Origin: JACOND01 sp051011135
Lineage (GTDB): Bacteria; Bdellovibrionota; Bdellovibrionia; Bdellovibrionales; UBA1609
Reading direction: 5' to 3'
Assembly (NCBI GenBank): GCA_051011135.1
Contig: JBPCUO010000093.1
Coordinates: forward strand, 1-22,998
Length of the DNA: 22,998 nucleotides
In this document: positions 1-7,979 of the stretch, one piece after another
How positions within the stretch are numbered: the first letter of the stretch is position 1
How the letters are laid out: the number at the start of each line of letters is the position of its first letter
Position numbers and translations under genes: made by a program
The notes under the pieces: generated by a model
What the model was told of the DNA's origin: nothing
Databases searched by the model: none
Seen by the model: the letters and a program-made list of their open reading frames with translations, nothing else

Positions 1-288
1 GAGCTCGTAGATAATTGAGATTAATTTACTTTTTTAGAAGAAAGAATCTCTTTATTTACCATTCCTTGAGCGTGATTCTACAACACCCCAAAGTTCCATT
101 TTGGCTTCCATCACTATTCCATTCTTACAAATTTTCAAATGGCAAAACCCTTGGAAACTACCACTTTTATCGATTACTTAGCGTGACTTAATAGGACTTA
201 CATTTAGTAGACTTATTCTCCTCTAAGTGTTTAATTTTGTTAATGTTTTAGTGATTTTAGTATGTTAAAATTGGCAATTTGTGCTTTA
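1..288. other. Non-coding left edge
   Basis: I find no coding region here. All three minus-strand frames and all three plus-strand frames meet stops within the first ~50 bases, so no gene runs in from the left edge. The stretch lies downstream of the minus-strand tRNA-Gln. It holds no convincing terminator: the only dyad near the tRNA 3' end is the imperfect AT-rich aaattggcaattt, and no T-run follows it on the minus strand. The window begins with GAGCTC, which may be chance. Confidence 0.6.
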
Positions 289-363
289 TGGATGGGGCGG
301 CAGGATTCGAACCTGCGAATGACAGAATCAAAATCTGTTGACTTACCACTTGTCGACGCCCCA
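289..363 (-). tRNA. tRNA-Gln (anticodon TTG)
   Basis: On the minus strand the sequence folds as a standard cloverleaf. A 7-bp acceptor stem (TGGGGCG with CGCCCCA) is followed by a D arm containing AGTGGTAAGTC. The anticodon stem ACAGA/TCTGT encloses loop TTTTGAT, giving anticodon TTG, which reads CAA glutamine. The T arm is GCAGG-TTCGAAT-CCTGC. The U1-A72 first pair is typical of tRNA-Gln. The discriminator is T and the CCA tail appears to be encoded (289-291). The gene sits 47 nt after the SpoVG stop on the same strand, so it could be read through from that operon. No other tRNA is adjacent. Confidence 0.95.
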
Positions 364-410
364 ATAAGCTGTAAAAAATATCTCTAATTTTGAATAGAAA
401 ATCAATCTTT

Positions 411-695
411 TTATTCGGACATTTGTTTAATGATATTATGATATTCTTCTATCACTGCTTTTTCAATATCTTGTCTTGTTGTTTGATTGATAGGATGAGC
501 TATATCTTTATGGATGTTTTTTCCACCAGGTTCGTCTTTAATTTTTTTACTAGGCATCGCTACAAAAAGTTTATTTTCCGTTTTAATCACTCTTAAATCA
601 TGAACCACAAAACAATCATCAATAGTGATGCTTGCAAAAGCTTTTAGAGGATCTTGATGAGGCATTAAATTAATTTTGACATTTGTAATTTTCAT
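411..695 (-). CDS. spoVG: SpoVG family RNA-binding regulator
   Basis: This 94-residue protein matches SpoVG along its length. The N-terminus MKITNVKINL begins the first strand, followed by the characteristic LKAFASITIDDCFVVHDLRVI core (about residues 19-39), then a lysine-rich segment with VAMPSKK (46-52) and DIAHPIN (64-70), and a C-terminal helix. SpoVG proteins are small site-specific nucleic-acid-binding regulators. They were named for sporulation in Bacillus but are widespread in non-sporulating bacteria, where they bind RNA or DNA and influence cell-envelope and surface-protein expression. It lies 11 nt downstream of the HtrA gene in the same operon. The C-terminus is short (ends QMSE), without the long acidic tail of some homologues. 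Its targets here are unknown. Confidence 0.93.
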   Translation of the reverse strand: MKITNVKINLMPHQDPLKAFASITIDDCFVVHDLRVIKTENKLFVAMPSKKIKDEPGGKNIHKDIAHPINQTTRQDIEKAVIEEYHNIIKQMSE

Positions 696-706
696 AGTTG
701 TTCATC

Positions 707-2026
707 TTATACTTTCAGTTTTATCATAAAGGCTAAATATTGATCATAAGCTTTATGGTATCTTAAAACCTGAATAAGATGCTCTCCTTTGTTGTTAAGA
801 GTTGTTTGTAATTTTTGAACAGAAGTGCTTGGTTGCCCATTGACTTGAGCAATGTAATCTCCAATTTGTAATCCTGACCAATCTGCTAAAGATCGATTTT
901 CTACATGAGTGACAATAGGGTGACTCGCACTTAAACGAGGAAGACCAAATCGCTTTAAGAGTTGAGGGGTTGGCTTAGCAACTCCAAATCCAATCTTAGC
1001 AATATTAATTCCTTTAGGATTTTTTTTCGGATTTTTAGAAAGTGTTATTCCATTAGGAGCAAGAATTTTAGGAGCAATAGAAAAAGTTTTTTTCTTTTTA
1101 TTTCTTAAAACAATAACTTTTGTTTTTTTTCCGACAGGAGTTTTATCTACAATTTTTGGCAGGTCTCGTGATTTTTTAATAGGTTTATTATTAAATTCTA
1201 TAATGATATCTCCCACTTTTAATCCCGCACGATCTGCAGGTCCGCCTTTAACAATATCTTTAATAAAAGCTCCGTTTAAACTGGGTTGGAACTGAACTCC
1301 AATAAAACCTCTTCGTACATAACCATAATTTTGTAAATCTTTTAAAACCGTTTTGACATTGTTAATAGGAATAGCAAAACTAATTCCATTCGCTCCAGCA
1401 GCAATGGCATTGTTAACACCAATAACCTCTCCTTTTAAATTCATAAGAGGTCCACCAGAATTTCCAGGATTAATGCTCGCATCGGTTTGTAAAAGAGGAA
1501 ATAAATTTAATTCATCAATTTCTCTTTTGACGGCAGAAATAATTCCTTTCGTCATTGTGTGACCATAACCATGAGGATTTCCAATAGCAGCGACCCATTC
1601 GCCCACCTGAAGTTTTTCACTATCTCCAAAAATCACAGGCGTTAATCTTTTTTTGATATTAATTTTTAAAAGAGCAATATCACTGAGTTGATCTTTCCCT
1701 AAAATTTTAGCCGTATAAAGTTTTTTATCATGAGCAAGTTGCACTTGAATGGTGTCAGAGCCTTTAACGACATGAGCATTGGTAACTATCAATCCATCTT
1801 TGCTAATAATAAAACCAGATCCAGAACCCATTTGTTTGGGAGTTTGATGAGGAATGTAAAACCCAGGAGCCAGTTGTATAAAGTTTTTCCCTTTTCGTTT
1901 TAAAGTGGAAATATTAACAACACTGGGCTGAACTTTTTGAGCTAATTTAATAAAAGATTTGCTGAGATCAACACCAAAACTAAAAGGTGTTAGAAAAAAC
2001 AAAAAAAGCAATAAAACAGGTTTCAT
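707..2026 (-). CDS. htrA: HtrA/Deg periplasmic serine protease
   Basis: This 439-residue protein is a trypsin-like HtrA family protease for damaged or misfolded envelope proteins. It has a signal peptide (about residues 1-18). The protease domain carries the triad His85 (TNAHVV), Asp116 (SDIALL) and Ser190 (NPGNSGGPL). PDZ1 spans about 240-318 (RGFIGVQF, AGLKVGDII) and PDZ2 about 340-435 (SGLQIGDYIAQVNG). The DegP/DegQ architecture and length are complete. The segment between first strand and His loop is short, without the long Q-linker/LA loop of E. coli DegP, so it is closer to DegQ. Its ATG overlaps the end of the DUF1844 gene by 4 nt, implying translational coupling. Several lysine-rich runs (for example around 309-313) are unusual but consistent with the AT-rich genome. 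Confidence 0.95.
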   Translation of the reverse strand: MKPVLLLFLFFLTPFSFGVDLSKSFIKLAQKVQPSVVNISTLKRKGKNFIQLAPGFYIPHQTPKQMGSGSGFIISKDGLIVTNAHVVKGSDTIQVQLAHDKKLYTAKILGKDQLSDIALLKINIKKRLTPVIFGDSEKLQVGEWVAAIGNPHGYGHTMTKGIISAVKREIDELNLFPLLQTDASINPGNSGGPLMNLKGEVIGVNNAIAAGANGISFAIPINNVKTVLKDLQNYGYVRRGFIGVQFQPSLNGAFIKDIVKGGPADRAGLKVGDIIIEFNNKPIKKSRDLPKIVDKTPVGKKTKVIVLRNKKKKTFSIAPKILAPNGITLSKNPKKNPKGINIAKIGFGVAKPTPQLLKRFGLPRLSASHPIVTHVENRSLADWSGLQIGDYIAQVNGQPSTSVQKLQTTLNNKGEHLIQVLRYHKAYDQYLAFMIKLKV

Positions 2027-2310
2027 TTTTTTTCTTCTCCTTTTTCTTCTCCCTTATTTAATTGTATAAAGTGAAATTTCAAATCCTTGAGACAGTTTTC
2101 CAGAAGTTGATTTTCTTCTGGAGACAGATTATTTTTGGTTTTTTCTTGAAGAATTTCTAAGAGATCAATATTGTAGCGAGCCACTTTTAAATCTTTTTCT
2201 TCTTTAGAGCTAGGGTCTAAACCCATTTTTAAAACGGTACTAGTCGCCATTGAAATCACTAGAGAAGAAAAGCTAGGTTCTAAAAATTTTTCAGAGTCTT
2301 TGTTTTCCAT
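2023..2310 (-). CDS. DUF1844 family protein
   Basis: This 95-residue protein has the DUF1844 layout: FSSLVISMATSTVLKMG (about residues 15-31), a linker with proline, then ARYNIDLLEILQEKTKNNLSPEENQLLENCLKDL (44-77). DUF1844 proteins are small, helical, cytoplasmic and functionally uncharacterised; in many Deltaproteobacteria-type genomes they sit near housekeeping genes. There is no signal peptide or membrane segment beyond the amphipathic N-terminal helix. The acidic/lysine-rich tail (EEKGEEKK) overlaps the HtrA start by 4 nt. It starts 12 nt after the preceding gene, with AAGGAG-type spacing from the complementary ccttttaaggagg context. Co-transcription with a protease and SpoVG is evident; a functional link is inference. 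Confidence 0.85.
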   Translation of the reverse strand: MENKDSEKFLEPSFSSLVISMATSTVLKMGLDPSSKEEKDLKVARYNIDLLEILQEKTKNNLSPEENQLLENCLKDLKFHFIQLNKGEEKGEEKK

Positions 2311-2322
2311 AAAAAACCACTT

Positions 2323-3114
2323 TTAAGGAGGATAAGAATCAATTAATTTTTCAACTCTTAACCTGACTTTTGGTTGAAGAGCAATATAACACTCTCCTTT
2401 GAGATTCGTCAAGGGGTTCGTCAAACACAAAGGCGCTAAAGCAATAGGAAAATCTCTTTTTTCAAGCTGATAAAGGGAATCGATTTTCCAGACAAAAAAA
2501 GCCCATCTTTTTTTCTCAATTTTTGTTTTTGCAAAAGTATCCCATTTAAAAAAAAGCGATCTGGTAAACCATTTAAAAAAGAAAAGAAAGCCTATTAAAA
2601 CAGAATTTAAGGATCTGGGTTTAAATCCTTTGAAAGGAAAAGTAAGGACCCAAAAAAAACGATCCATACTATGGAGAATTCCGCTTAAAAGAGTTAGAGA
2701 AAACCTCCCTTTTTGGGAGCAACTTACAAAATAATAAGTGAGCAAATCTCGCAGATCTTCATTGGAAAAAGTCTCTAAAAGATCTTCTGATAAAACAATA
2801 TGATAAGATTTAGGGCTTCCAAAACAAAAACTTAAAGGGAAGGGGTTTTTTGTTTTATAAATATGCACATTCAATGAAGAAGTTTTTTTTAGCTCTTCAA
2901 AGAGGGGAGTGACTTTCCAAGCATCATTAGGGGCGAAATGTTGAAGATCAAAAAATTTTAAGACCCGATTGGGATAAAAAAAACAAAGATAAATATCAAA
3001 GACTAAAAGAGCAGCGATTGTAGGAATAAAAAAGGGAGCCTTTAAAAAAACAAAAATAGGCCAACTGAAAGCAAGGTTAGTGATGAAAAGAAGTAAGATA
3101 GGTTTAAAAATCAT
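2323..3114 (-). CDS. Degenerate M48 (HtpX-like) membrane protein lacking the zinc motif
   Basis: This 263-residue protein has two hydrophobic N-terminal segments (about 3-24 and 27-46) and a third around 168-186. The middle resembles M48 metallopeptidases: SLNVHIYKTKNPFPLSFCFGSP (80-101) and HIVLSEDLLETFSNEDLRDLL (105-125) match the region just before the HExxH helix of HtpX/BepA-type enzymes. Where the family has HELxH, this protein reads TYYFVSCS (126-133), so both zinc-binding histidines and the catalytic glutamate are missing. The C-terminus (LTNPLTNL...ALQPKVRLRVEKL) also resembles the M48 tail with its P-x-x-x-R-I element. I infer a catalytically dead M48 homologue, perhaps a substrate-binding partner or regulator for the HtrA protease two genes downstream. 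The family match is by eye and moderately secure. Confidence 0.6.
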   Translation of the reverse strand: MIFKPILLLFITNLAFSWPIFVFLKAPFFIPTIAALLVFDIYLCFFYPNRVLKFFDLQHFAPNDAWKVTPLFEELKKTSSLNVHIYKTKNPFPLSFCFGSPKSYHIVLSEDLLETFSNEDLRDLLTYYFVSCSQKGRFSLTLLSGILHSMDRFFWVLTFPFKGFKPRSLNSVLIGFLFFFKWFTRSLFFKWDTFAKTKIEKKRWAFFVWKIDSLYQLEKRDFPIALAPLCLTNPLTNLKGECYIALQPKVRLRVEKLIDSYPP

Positions 3115-3138
3115 AAAATACCCATAGGAAATTATTTT

Positions 3139-3167
3139 TTTACTTTAAAGAAAGCAGATTATATAAT
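3139..3167 (+). promoter_or_regulatory. Promoter for the moxR-bat operon
   Basis: TTTACT (3139-3144) is separated by 17 bp from a perfect TATAAT (3162-3167), giving a predicted transcription start near 3174 and a leader of about 50 nt. AAGGAG (3211-3216) then lies 8 nt before the moxR ATG. The -35 matches the sigma-70 consensus at 4 of 6 positions. Confidence 0.7.
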
Positions 3168-3184
3168 AGCCTCTTATTTAACAA
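3158..3184 (-). promoter_or_regulatory. Possible promoter for the minus-strand operon, sharing the -10
   Basis: The -10 region is a perfect palindrome, attatataat (3158-3167), so TATAAT also reads on the minus strand (3163-3158). TTGTTA (3184-3179) is the nearest -35-like element, at a short 15-bp spacing. This is the only good -10 I see in the 110-bp divergent gap for the M48-like/DUF1844/htrA/spoVG operon. Confidence 0.35.
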
Positions 3185-3224
3185 GAAAAAAACAAATGAG
3201 ATTGCAAAAAAAGGAGCTTTTTTT

Positions 3225-4217
3225 ATGACAGAAACGCAAACCACTTCTTCTTTTCAAAATGAAGAGCATCGTAAAGTTCATATTCTTTTTAAAGAAATTG
3301 GCAAGGTCGTTGTTGGTCAACAAGAGATGATCCAAGGAATTTTAACAGGGCTTTTTACGGGAGGGCATATTCTCATTGAGGGGCTTCCTGGCTTGGCGAA
3401 AACGCTATCTATTTCCACAGTGGCTCAAGCCGTGTCTTTACAATTTCAAAGAGTGCAATTTACACCTGATTTACTTCCTACAGATATTATTGGAACCATG
3501 GTCTTCAATGCGACGACTCAAAAATTCACAGCGAAAAAAGGACCTGTGTTCACAAATATTTTATTAGCCGATGAGATCAATCGCGCTCCTGCAAAAGTGC
3601 AAAGCGCTCTTTTAGAAGCGATGGGGGAAAAGCAAGTGACCATTGGAGATGTCAGTTATCCTTTGCCAGATCCTTTTTTAGTATTAGCCACTCAAAATCC
3701 TATTGAGCAAGAGGGAACTTTTATTTTACCAGAAGCTCAAAGAGATCGATTTTTATTTCAAGTCAAAGTGGATTATCCTAAAGAACAAGAAGAGATGATG
3801 ATTTTAAATCGTAGCTCTCAAGAGCAAGCTCATAAAGTACAAACCGTTTTTACACAAAATGAGATTTTAAAAATTCAAAAATCTATGGAAAGTATTTATG
3901 TCGATGAAAAAATAAAAAAATATATTATTGATATTGTTTTAGCCACTCGCGAACCTAAAGAGTATGGACTTCCTGAATTAAAAGAATGGATTGAAGTTGG
4001 GGCTTCTCCAAGAGCGACGGTTTATTTTCCAAAAGCCGCTCGGGCTAGAGCCTTTTTTGAAGGAAGAGATTATGTTTCTATTAATGATATTAAATCCGTT
4101 GCACTTCCTTTATTAAGACATCGTTTGATTTTATCTTATGAAGCGCAAGCAGAAGGTGTTACTTCTGATGAAGTGATTAAAATCTTACTTAAAAATATAG
4201 AGGTTTTAGAAAATTGA
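3225..4217 (+). CDS. moxR: MoxR family AAA+ ATPase
   Basis: This 330-residue AAA+ protein has Walker A GLPGLAKT (53-60), Walker B ILLADE (112-117), the family-typical INRAPAKVQSALLEAM (118-133), sensor 1 in LATQNP (154-159) and QEGTFILPEAQRDRF (162-176) with the arginine-finger region. The C-terminal lid holds GASPRA (about 263-268). Full length and well conserved. MoxR ATPases act as chaperones that insert metal or mature von Willebrand A domain partners, and this gene heads an operon with three such partners. A strong AAGGAG ribosome site fixes the ATG. It overlaps the next gene by 4 nt (TTGA). Confidence 0.96.
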   Translation: MTETQTTSSFQNEEHRKVHILFKEIGKVVVGQQEMIQGILTGLFTGGHILIEGLPGLAKTLSISTVAQAVSLQFQRVQFTPDLLPTDIIGTMVFNATTQKFTAKKGPVFTNILLADEINRAPAKVQSALLEAMGEKQVTIGDVSYPLPDPFLVLATQNPIEQEGTFILPEAQRDRFLFQVKVDYPKEQEEMMILNRSSQEQAHKVQTVFTQNEILKIQKSMESIYVDEKIKKYIIDIVLATREPKEYGLPELKEWIEVGASPRATVYFPKAARARAFFEGRDYVSINDIKSVALPLLRHRLILSYEAQAEGVTSDEVIKILLKNIEVLEN

Positions 4218-5128
4218 AGATAGAGTTAGATAAAGAGCTCATTAAAAAAGTCAGACAAATTGATATTCGCTTAAGACGAAAAGTGAATCATTTGTTTTCT
4301 GGTCAGTATCGTTCTGCTTTTAAAGGGCAAGGAATGATTTTTTCAGATTTTAGAGAGTATGTCCCAGGAGATGATGTGAGAGCTATTTCTTGGAATGTAA
4401 CAGCGAAAATGTCTCGAACTATTGTTAAAACTTTTGAAGAAGATCGAGAAACAGAAATTGTTTTAGTTGTGGACGCAAGCTCCTCTTTAGATTTTGGAGT
4501 GGGCCGCCAATCAAAGTTAGAGGCTTTAAATTTATTAACCGCTTTGGTTGCTTTTTGTGCTCAAAAAAATCGAGATTCAGTAGGCTTGCTTATGTTTTCA
4601 GAAGATGTCGATGTGTATCTTCCCCCTAAAAAAGGATATCACCATATCCTTCGTATTGTTCGAGAGATTTGTAAAAAAAGACCGACTAAAAAAAGCTCTC
4701 AAGAAGGAGTTCGTTTAGCATCTAGTTTTTTAAGAAAAGTTTTAAAAAAAAGGAGTCATATCTTTTTGTACAGTGATTTTTTATGGTCTTTTTCTTTTGG
4801 AAATGATTTGAGATCTTTAACGAATCGAAATGATGTTATTAGTGTTGTGATTTCAGATCCTTTTGAAAAAGAGATTCCACCTTTAGGCCTTGTGGATGTT
4901 GAAGATTTAGAAACAGGACAAACCAAAACCGTTGATTTTTCATCTGCGTTTTTTCAAAAACACTATAAAAAAATTATGGAAGAGGCTTTGCGAAATCGAA
5001 CTAAAGAGTTGATTCGATCTAAAGTAGAACCTATTTTTATAGATACGAGCAAGGATATTTACGAACCTTTTATACAATTTTTTCAAAAAAGAGCGCAAGG
5101 GCATAAGACGGTTGCACAAACAAGATGA
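4214..5128 (+). CDS. DUF58 family protein
   Basis: This 304-residue cytoplasmic protein belongs to the DUF58 family that almost always follows moxR. The signature REYVPGDDVRAISWNVTAKM is at residues 47-66, and a von Willebrand A-like metal site DASSS (87-91) follows, with a second acidic element YSDF near 223. It has no membrane segment. The start is TTG inside the stop of moxR (TTGA), preceded by GAGG about 10 nt upstream; the next in-frame ATG would cut off the conserved N-terminus. DUF58 proteins are presumed clients or partners of MoxR. The stop overlaps the next start by 4 nt, so the first four genes are translationally coupled. Confidence 0.92.
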   Translation: MKIELDKELIKKVRQIDIRLRRKVNHLFSGQYRSAFKGQGMIFSDFREYVPGDDVRAISWNVTAKMSRTIVKTFEEDRETEIVLVVDASSSLDFGVGRQSKLEALNLLTALVAFCAQKNRDSVGLLMFSEDVDVYLPPKKGYHHILRIVREICKKRPTKKSSQEGVRLASSFLRKVLKKRSHIFLYSDFLWSFSFGNDLRSLTNRNDVISVVISDPFEKEIPPLGLVDVEDLETGQTKTVDFSSAFFQKHYKKIMEEALRNRTKELIRSKVEPIFIDTSKDIYEPFIQFFQKRAQGHKTVAQTR

Positions 5129-5937
5129 AAACTTGGACCTGTGAATTAAAAAATTCTCCTGAAAAAATTACAGTAGGCACAAAACTTCAAATGTTTTGCA
5201 AGGGAGAGGTGGCAAAAAATTTAAAGGATAAACCCGTCCATATTGTCTTTCCTAAAAAAGAAGATGAACATCGTTTAAAAATTTTAAAAATAGAAGCTGT
5301 TGAGGATGCTAAAGTTCAATTAGAAGTGGCTCCTTATAAATCGGGATCTTTTCAAGGCTCTTTGACCATCACAGATGGCGTTAGTAGTTTTGTTGTTAAA
5401 AATATATCCTTTCAAGTGGATTCCGTTTTAAAACAAAATCAAGAAACCAAAGCTCATGGCCCCTTTGGCCCTTTTAGAGAATCCATTTCTGTTTGGTATT
5501 TTTCATTATGTGGATTCACTTTCGTTTTATTTGTATCAATAGTGATACATTTGGTGATCCGTTTTTTTAAAAGAAAAACACTGATAGAAAAAATTTCTCA
5601 AAGACAAAAAAACAATCGTCCGAGTCAAATTTTTATTAAAGCTTTTCGAAAATTAGATCCTCAATCTAAAAATTATATTTTAGATTTAGAGATTTTATTT
5701 CAAACTTTTTTAGAAAATTTATTTTATATTTCTGCTGTTCAAAAAAAACCAAGCACTGTTTTAAAGCAAATTAAAAAATACCATCCCGCTGTATTTAAAA
5801 AATATGATTATAAAATTTATGAAATCTTAAAAGAGTTTAGAGATTTGAAATCTAAAAAATTAACACCAGCGAGTTTTCAACTCGAAAAAAACTCTAAAGA
5901 ATTTGTCTTTTTGTTAGAGCAGGAAGTAAAGTTATGA
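5125..5937 (+). CDS. Bat-operon membrane protein, DUF4381-like with an extra N-terminal beta domain
   Basis: This 270-residue protein sits where proteobacterial Bat operons usually carry a small DUF4381 protein. It has one clear membrane helix (about 122-146) followed by a basic RFFKRK (146-151), so the C-terminal ~120 residues should be cytoplasmic. That part is helical (for example ILDLEILFQTFLENLFYI, 185-202) and matches DUF4381 in position and style. The first ~115 residues are beta-rich (EKITVGTKLQMFCKGEV, GSFQGSLTITDGVSSF) and look like an Ig/BatD-like domain, but there is no N-terminal signal peptide. With positive-inside topology this domain would have to be exported by the single helix acting as a reverse anchor. 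Cys6 and Cys25 could pair. Start ATG overlaps the DUF58 stop by 4 nt. Function unassigned. Confidence 0.7.
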   Translation: MKTWTCELKNSPEKITVGTKLQMFCKGEVAKNLKDKPVHIVFPKKEDEHRLKILKIEAVEDAKVQLEVAPYKSGSFQGSLTITDGVSSFVVKNISFQVDSVLKQNQETKAHGPFGPFRESISVWYFSLCGFTFVLFVSIVIHLVIRFFKRKTLIEKISQRQKNNRPSQIFIKAFRKLDPQSKNYILDLEILFQTFLENLFYISAVQKKPSTVLKQIKKYHPAVFKKYDYKIYEILKEFRDLKSKKLTPASFQLEKNSKEFVFLLEQEVKL

Positions 5938-6944
5938 CTTTTGCTTTTTCTTATGCCTTTTTACTCATCATTCCTTTATTTCTTTTTGCATGCTATTTTT
6001 TATTTTTTAAAAACAAAAAACAGGCATCTTTTCGTTATAGTTTTTTAGAGGCGCTTCCTAAAAATTATTTTTCTTTAAGGGAGTCTTTATCTCCTCTTCC
6101 TAAAATTTTAAAAATTCTGGCTTTGTTATTTGTTATTGTAGCTTTAGCTCGCCCTCAAACCATCAAAGAGCAATCCGAGCAAAATGTTAAAGGGATAGAT
6201 ATTATGATTGTTATGGATGTCTCTTTAAGCATGTTGGTCAAAGATATGGGAAGAGGATTGACTCGATTAGAAGCTGCTAAAAAAGTGGTTTCTAATTTTA
6301 TTCAAGGACGAGTTTCAGATCGTATTGGTTTGATTCTTTTTTCAGGAGAGTCTTTTACAAAAGTTCCTTTAACCCTAGATTATGATTTGGTTTTGAAAAA
6401 CCTCGCGGAAGTTCAATCTATTTCTGAAATTCGACAAGGAACAGCGATAGGTGTAGCTTTGGCGAATGCGGCGGTTCGTTTAAAGCATTCCTCTCCTGAG
6501 AGTCGAGTGATTGTTTTTTTAACAGATGGAGAAAACAACACTGGTTTTATAGATCCAGAAACCGCTTTAAAAATTGTTAGAAAAAATAAAATTAAAGTTT
6601 ACACCGTGGGTTTAGGAAGTGTTGGTGGAAAAGATTCTATTGTTTTTGAAACCAAAGATGCTTATGGAAGAAAAATCAGACAACGGGCTTATGTCAATAG
6701 TCGCATCAATAAAAAACTCATGAAAAAAATGGCAGAACAAACAAAGGGTGAATTTTTTATGGCAAAAAATTTAACAAGTTTGCAAAATATTTTTAATCGT
6801 ATTAATGAATTAGAAAAACAAGATATTCAAGTTCATAAATGGATGGAGTACAAAGAACACTTTTCTTATTTTTTAAAAATAGGAATTATTTTTTATGCTG
6901 TATCTTTATTTTTATCTTTGTCTTTATTTTTTAGGGGAGTGTAA
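5934..6944 (+). CDS. batA: BatA, von Willebrand A domain membrane protein
   Basis: This 336-residue protein has N-terminal membrane segments at about 6-25 and 58-74, the Bat-typical ILALLFVIVALARPQ (61-75), a von Willebrand A domain (about 88-290) and a C-terminal membrane helix (about 312-333). The metal-ion-dependent adhesion site is intact: D95-x-S97-x-S99, T170 in RQGTAIG, and D198 in FLTDGEN. The A domain should face the periplasm or membrane surface and bind a partner through a divalent metal. Its ATG overlaps the preceding stop by 4 nt, and its TAA directly abuts the batB ATG. Named for Bacteroides aerotolerance; in other bacteria the system relates to oxidative or envelope stress. Confidence 0.93.
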   Translation: MTFAFSYAFLLIIPLFLFACYFLFFKNKKQASFRYSFLEALPKNYFSLRESLSPLPKILKILALLFVIVALARPQTIKEQSEQNVKGIDIMIVMDVSLSMLVKDMGRGLTRLEAAKKVVSNFIQGRVSDRIGLILFSGESFTKVPLTLDYDLVLKNLAEVQSISEIRQGTAIGVALANAAVRLKHSSPESRVIVFLTDGENNTGFIDPETALKIVRKNKIKVYTVGLGSVGGKDSIVFETKDAYGRKIRQRAYVNSRINKKLMKKMAEQTKGEFFMAKNLTSLQNIFNRINELEKQDIQVHKWMEYKEHFSYFLKIGIIFYAVSLFLSLSLFFRGV

Positions 6945-7979
6945 ATGTTTTTTGCAAATCCAGAGTATTTAAGTTGGTTACTTGTTCTTCTTTTTTTTGG
7001 ATTGATTTATGTGATTCAAGTTCGCATTAGAGATCGAAAACTTAAAAAATGGTTAGGTCAAAAAAAAGATTTTTTAACAAGTTTGATTTCACAAAAAAAA
7101 CGACATTTTAAAATATTATTAAAGCTTCTGGCTTTAGCTTTTTTTATTGTTGCTTTAGCTCGTCCTCAAATCTTGGGAGAAAAAGTAGATTTAAAAAGAG
7201 CGGGAGTGTCTATTGCTTTAATGGTGGATGTTTCTCAAAGCATGTTAGCAGAAGATGTTAAACCGAGTCGACTGGCTTTTATGAAACAAGAACTCAATCG
7301 TTTTTTAGATTTATCTCAAGGAGATCAAGTGGCTTTAATTGCTTTTGCTAAATCAGCGGTTTTGATTTCTCCTTTTACTCAAGATTTATCGGCTATTAAA
7401 TCTTATCTCAAAGATTTATCTCCTGATTATTTCAGTCATCAAGGAACGGATTTTAGCCAAGCTTTTTATTATGCGGAACAAGCTTTTGAAGGACTTCGTG
7501 AATCTAAAAATCAAACCTCTGTTAAAGTCGCTTTGATTGCTTCCGATGGCGAGGATCATTCTTCTAAATCTAAAGAGAGGATTCAAAAATTACTCAAAGA
7601 TAATGTCAGAGTTTTTACTCTGTCTTTTGGAACAGAAAAAGGAGGAGTGATACCTGTTAAAGATCAAAATGGAAAAGTTTTAGAATATAAAAAAGATTTA
7701 AAAGGCGAATTAATTATCAGTCAACTCAATGATGAAGATTTGAAAAACTTTGCAAAACTAGGTCAAGGAGCTTATTATCATGTGACTTATGGGGGAACAG
7801 CCATTCCTAAACTCAAAAAAAGTATCAATCAGCTGGAAAAAACAGTTTTTGAAACTTCTTCTTTTATTAAAAATAAAGAAATGTATTTTTGGTTTTTAAT
7901 TGTGGGTTTGATCCTGGCTTTTTTAGAATTGTTTTTAAAAGATCGATCTTCTCAAGATAGGGAGCAAGGAGAAGCATGA
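6945..7979 (+). CDS. batB: BatB, von Willebrand A domain membrane protein
   Basis: This 344-residue paralogue of BatA has the same layout: membrane segments at about 7-25 and 57-74 (LLKLLALAFFIVALARPQ), an A domain with metal site D95-x-S97-x-S99 (DVSQSML), T168 (HQGTDF) and D201 (ASDGEDH), and a C-terminal helix near 317-335. The two paralogues are typical of Bat operons and are thought to form a hetero-oligomer with BatC. Translation likely couples with batA (TAAATG junction) and with batC (ATGA overlap). Confidence 0.93.
   Translation: MFFANPEYLSWLLVLLFFGLIYVIQVRIRDRKLKKWLGQKKDFLTSLISQKKRHFKILLKLLALAFFIVALARPQILGEKVDLKRAGVSIALMVDVSQSMLAEDVKPSRLAFMKQELNRFLDLSQGDQVALIAFAKSAVLISPFTQDLSAIKSYLKDLSPDYFSHQGTDFSQAFYYAEQAFEGLRESKNQTSVKVALIASDGEDHSSKSKERIQKLLKDNVRVFTLSFGTEKGGVIPVKDQNGKVLEYKKDLKGELIISQLNDEDLKNFAKLGQGAYYHVTYGGTAIPKLKKSINQLEKTVFETSSFIKNKEMYFWFLIVGLILAFLELFLKDRSSQDREQGEA

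Noticed and set aside
289..363. tRNA-Gln as an integration site with a genomic island to its left
   Set aside because: The 288 bases beyond it contain no integrase and no repeat of the tRNA 3' end that I can see.
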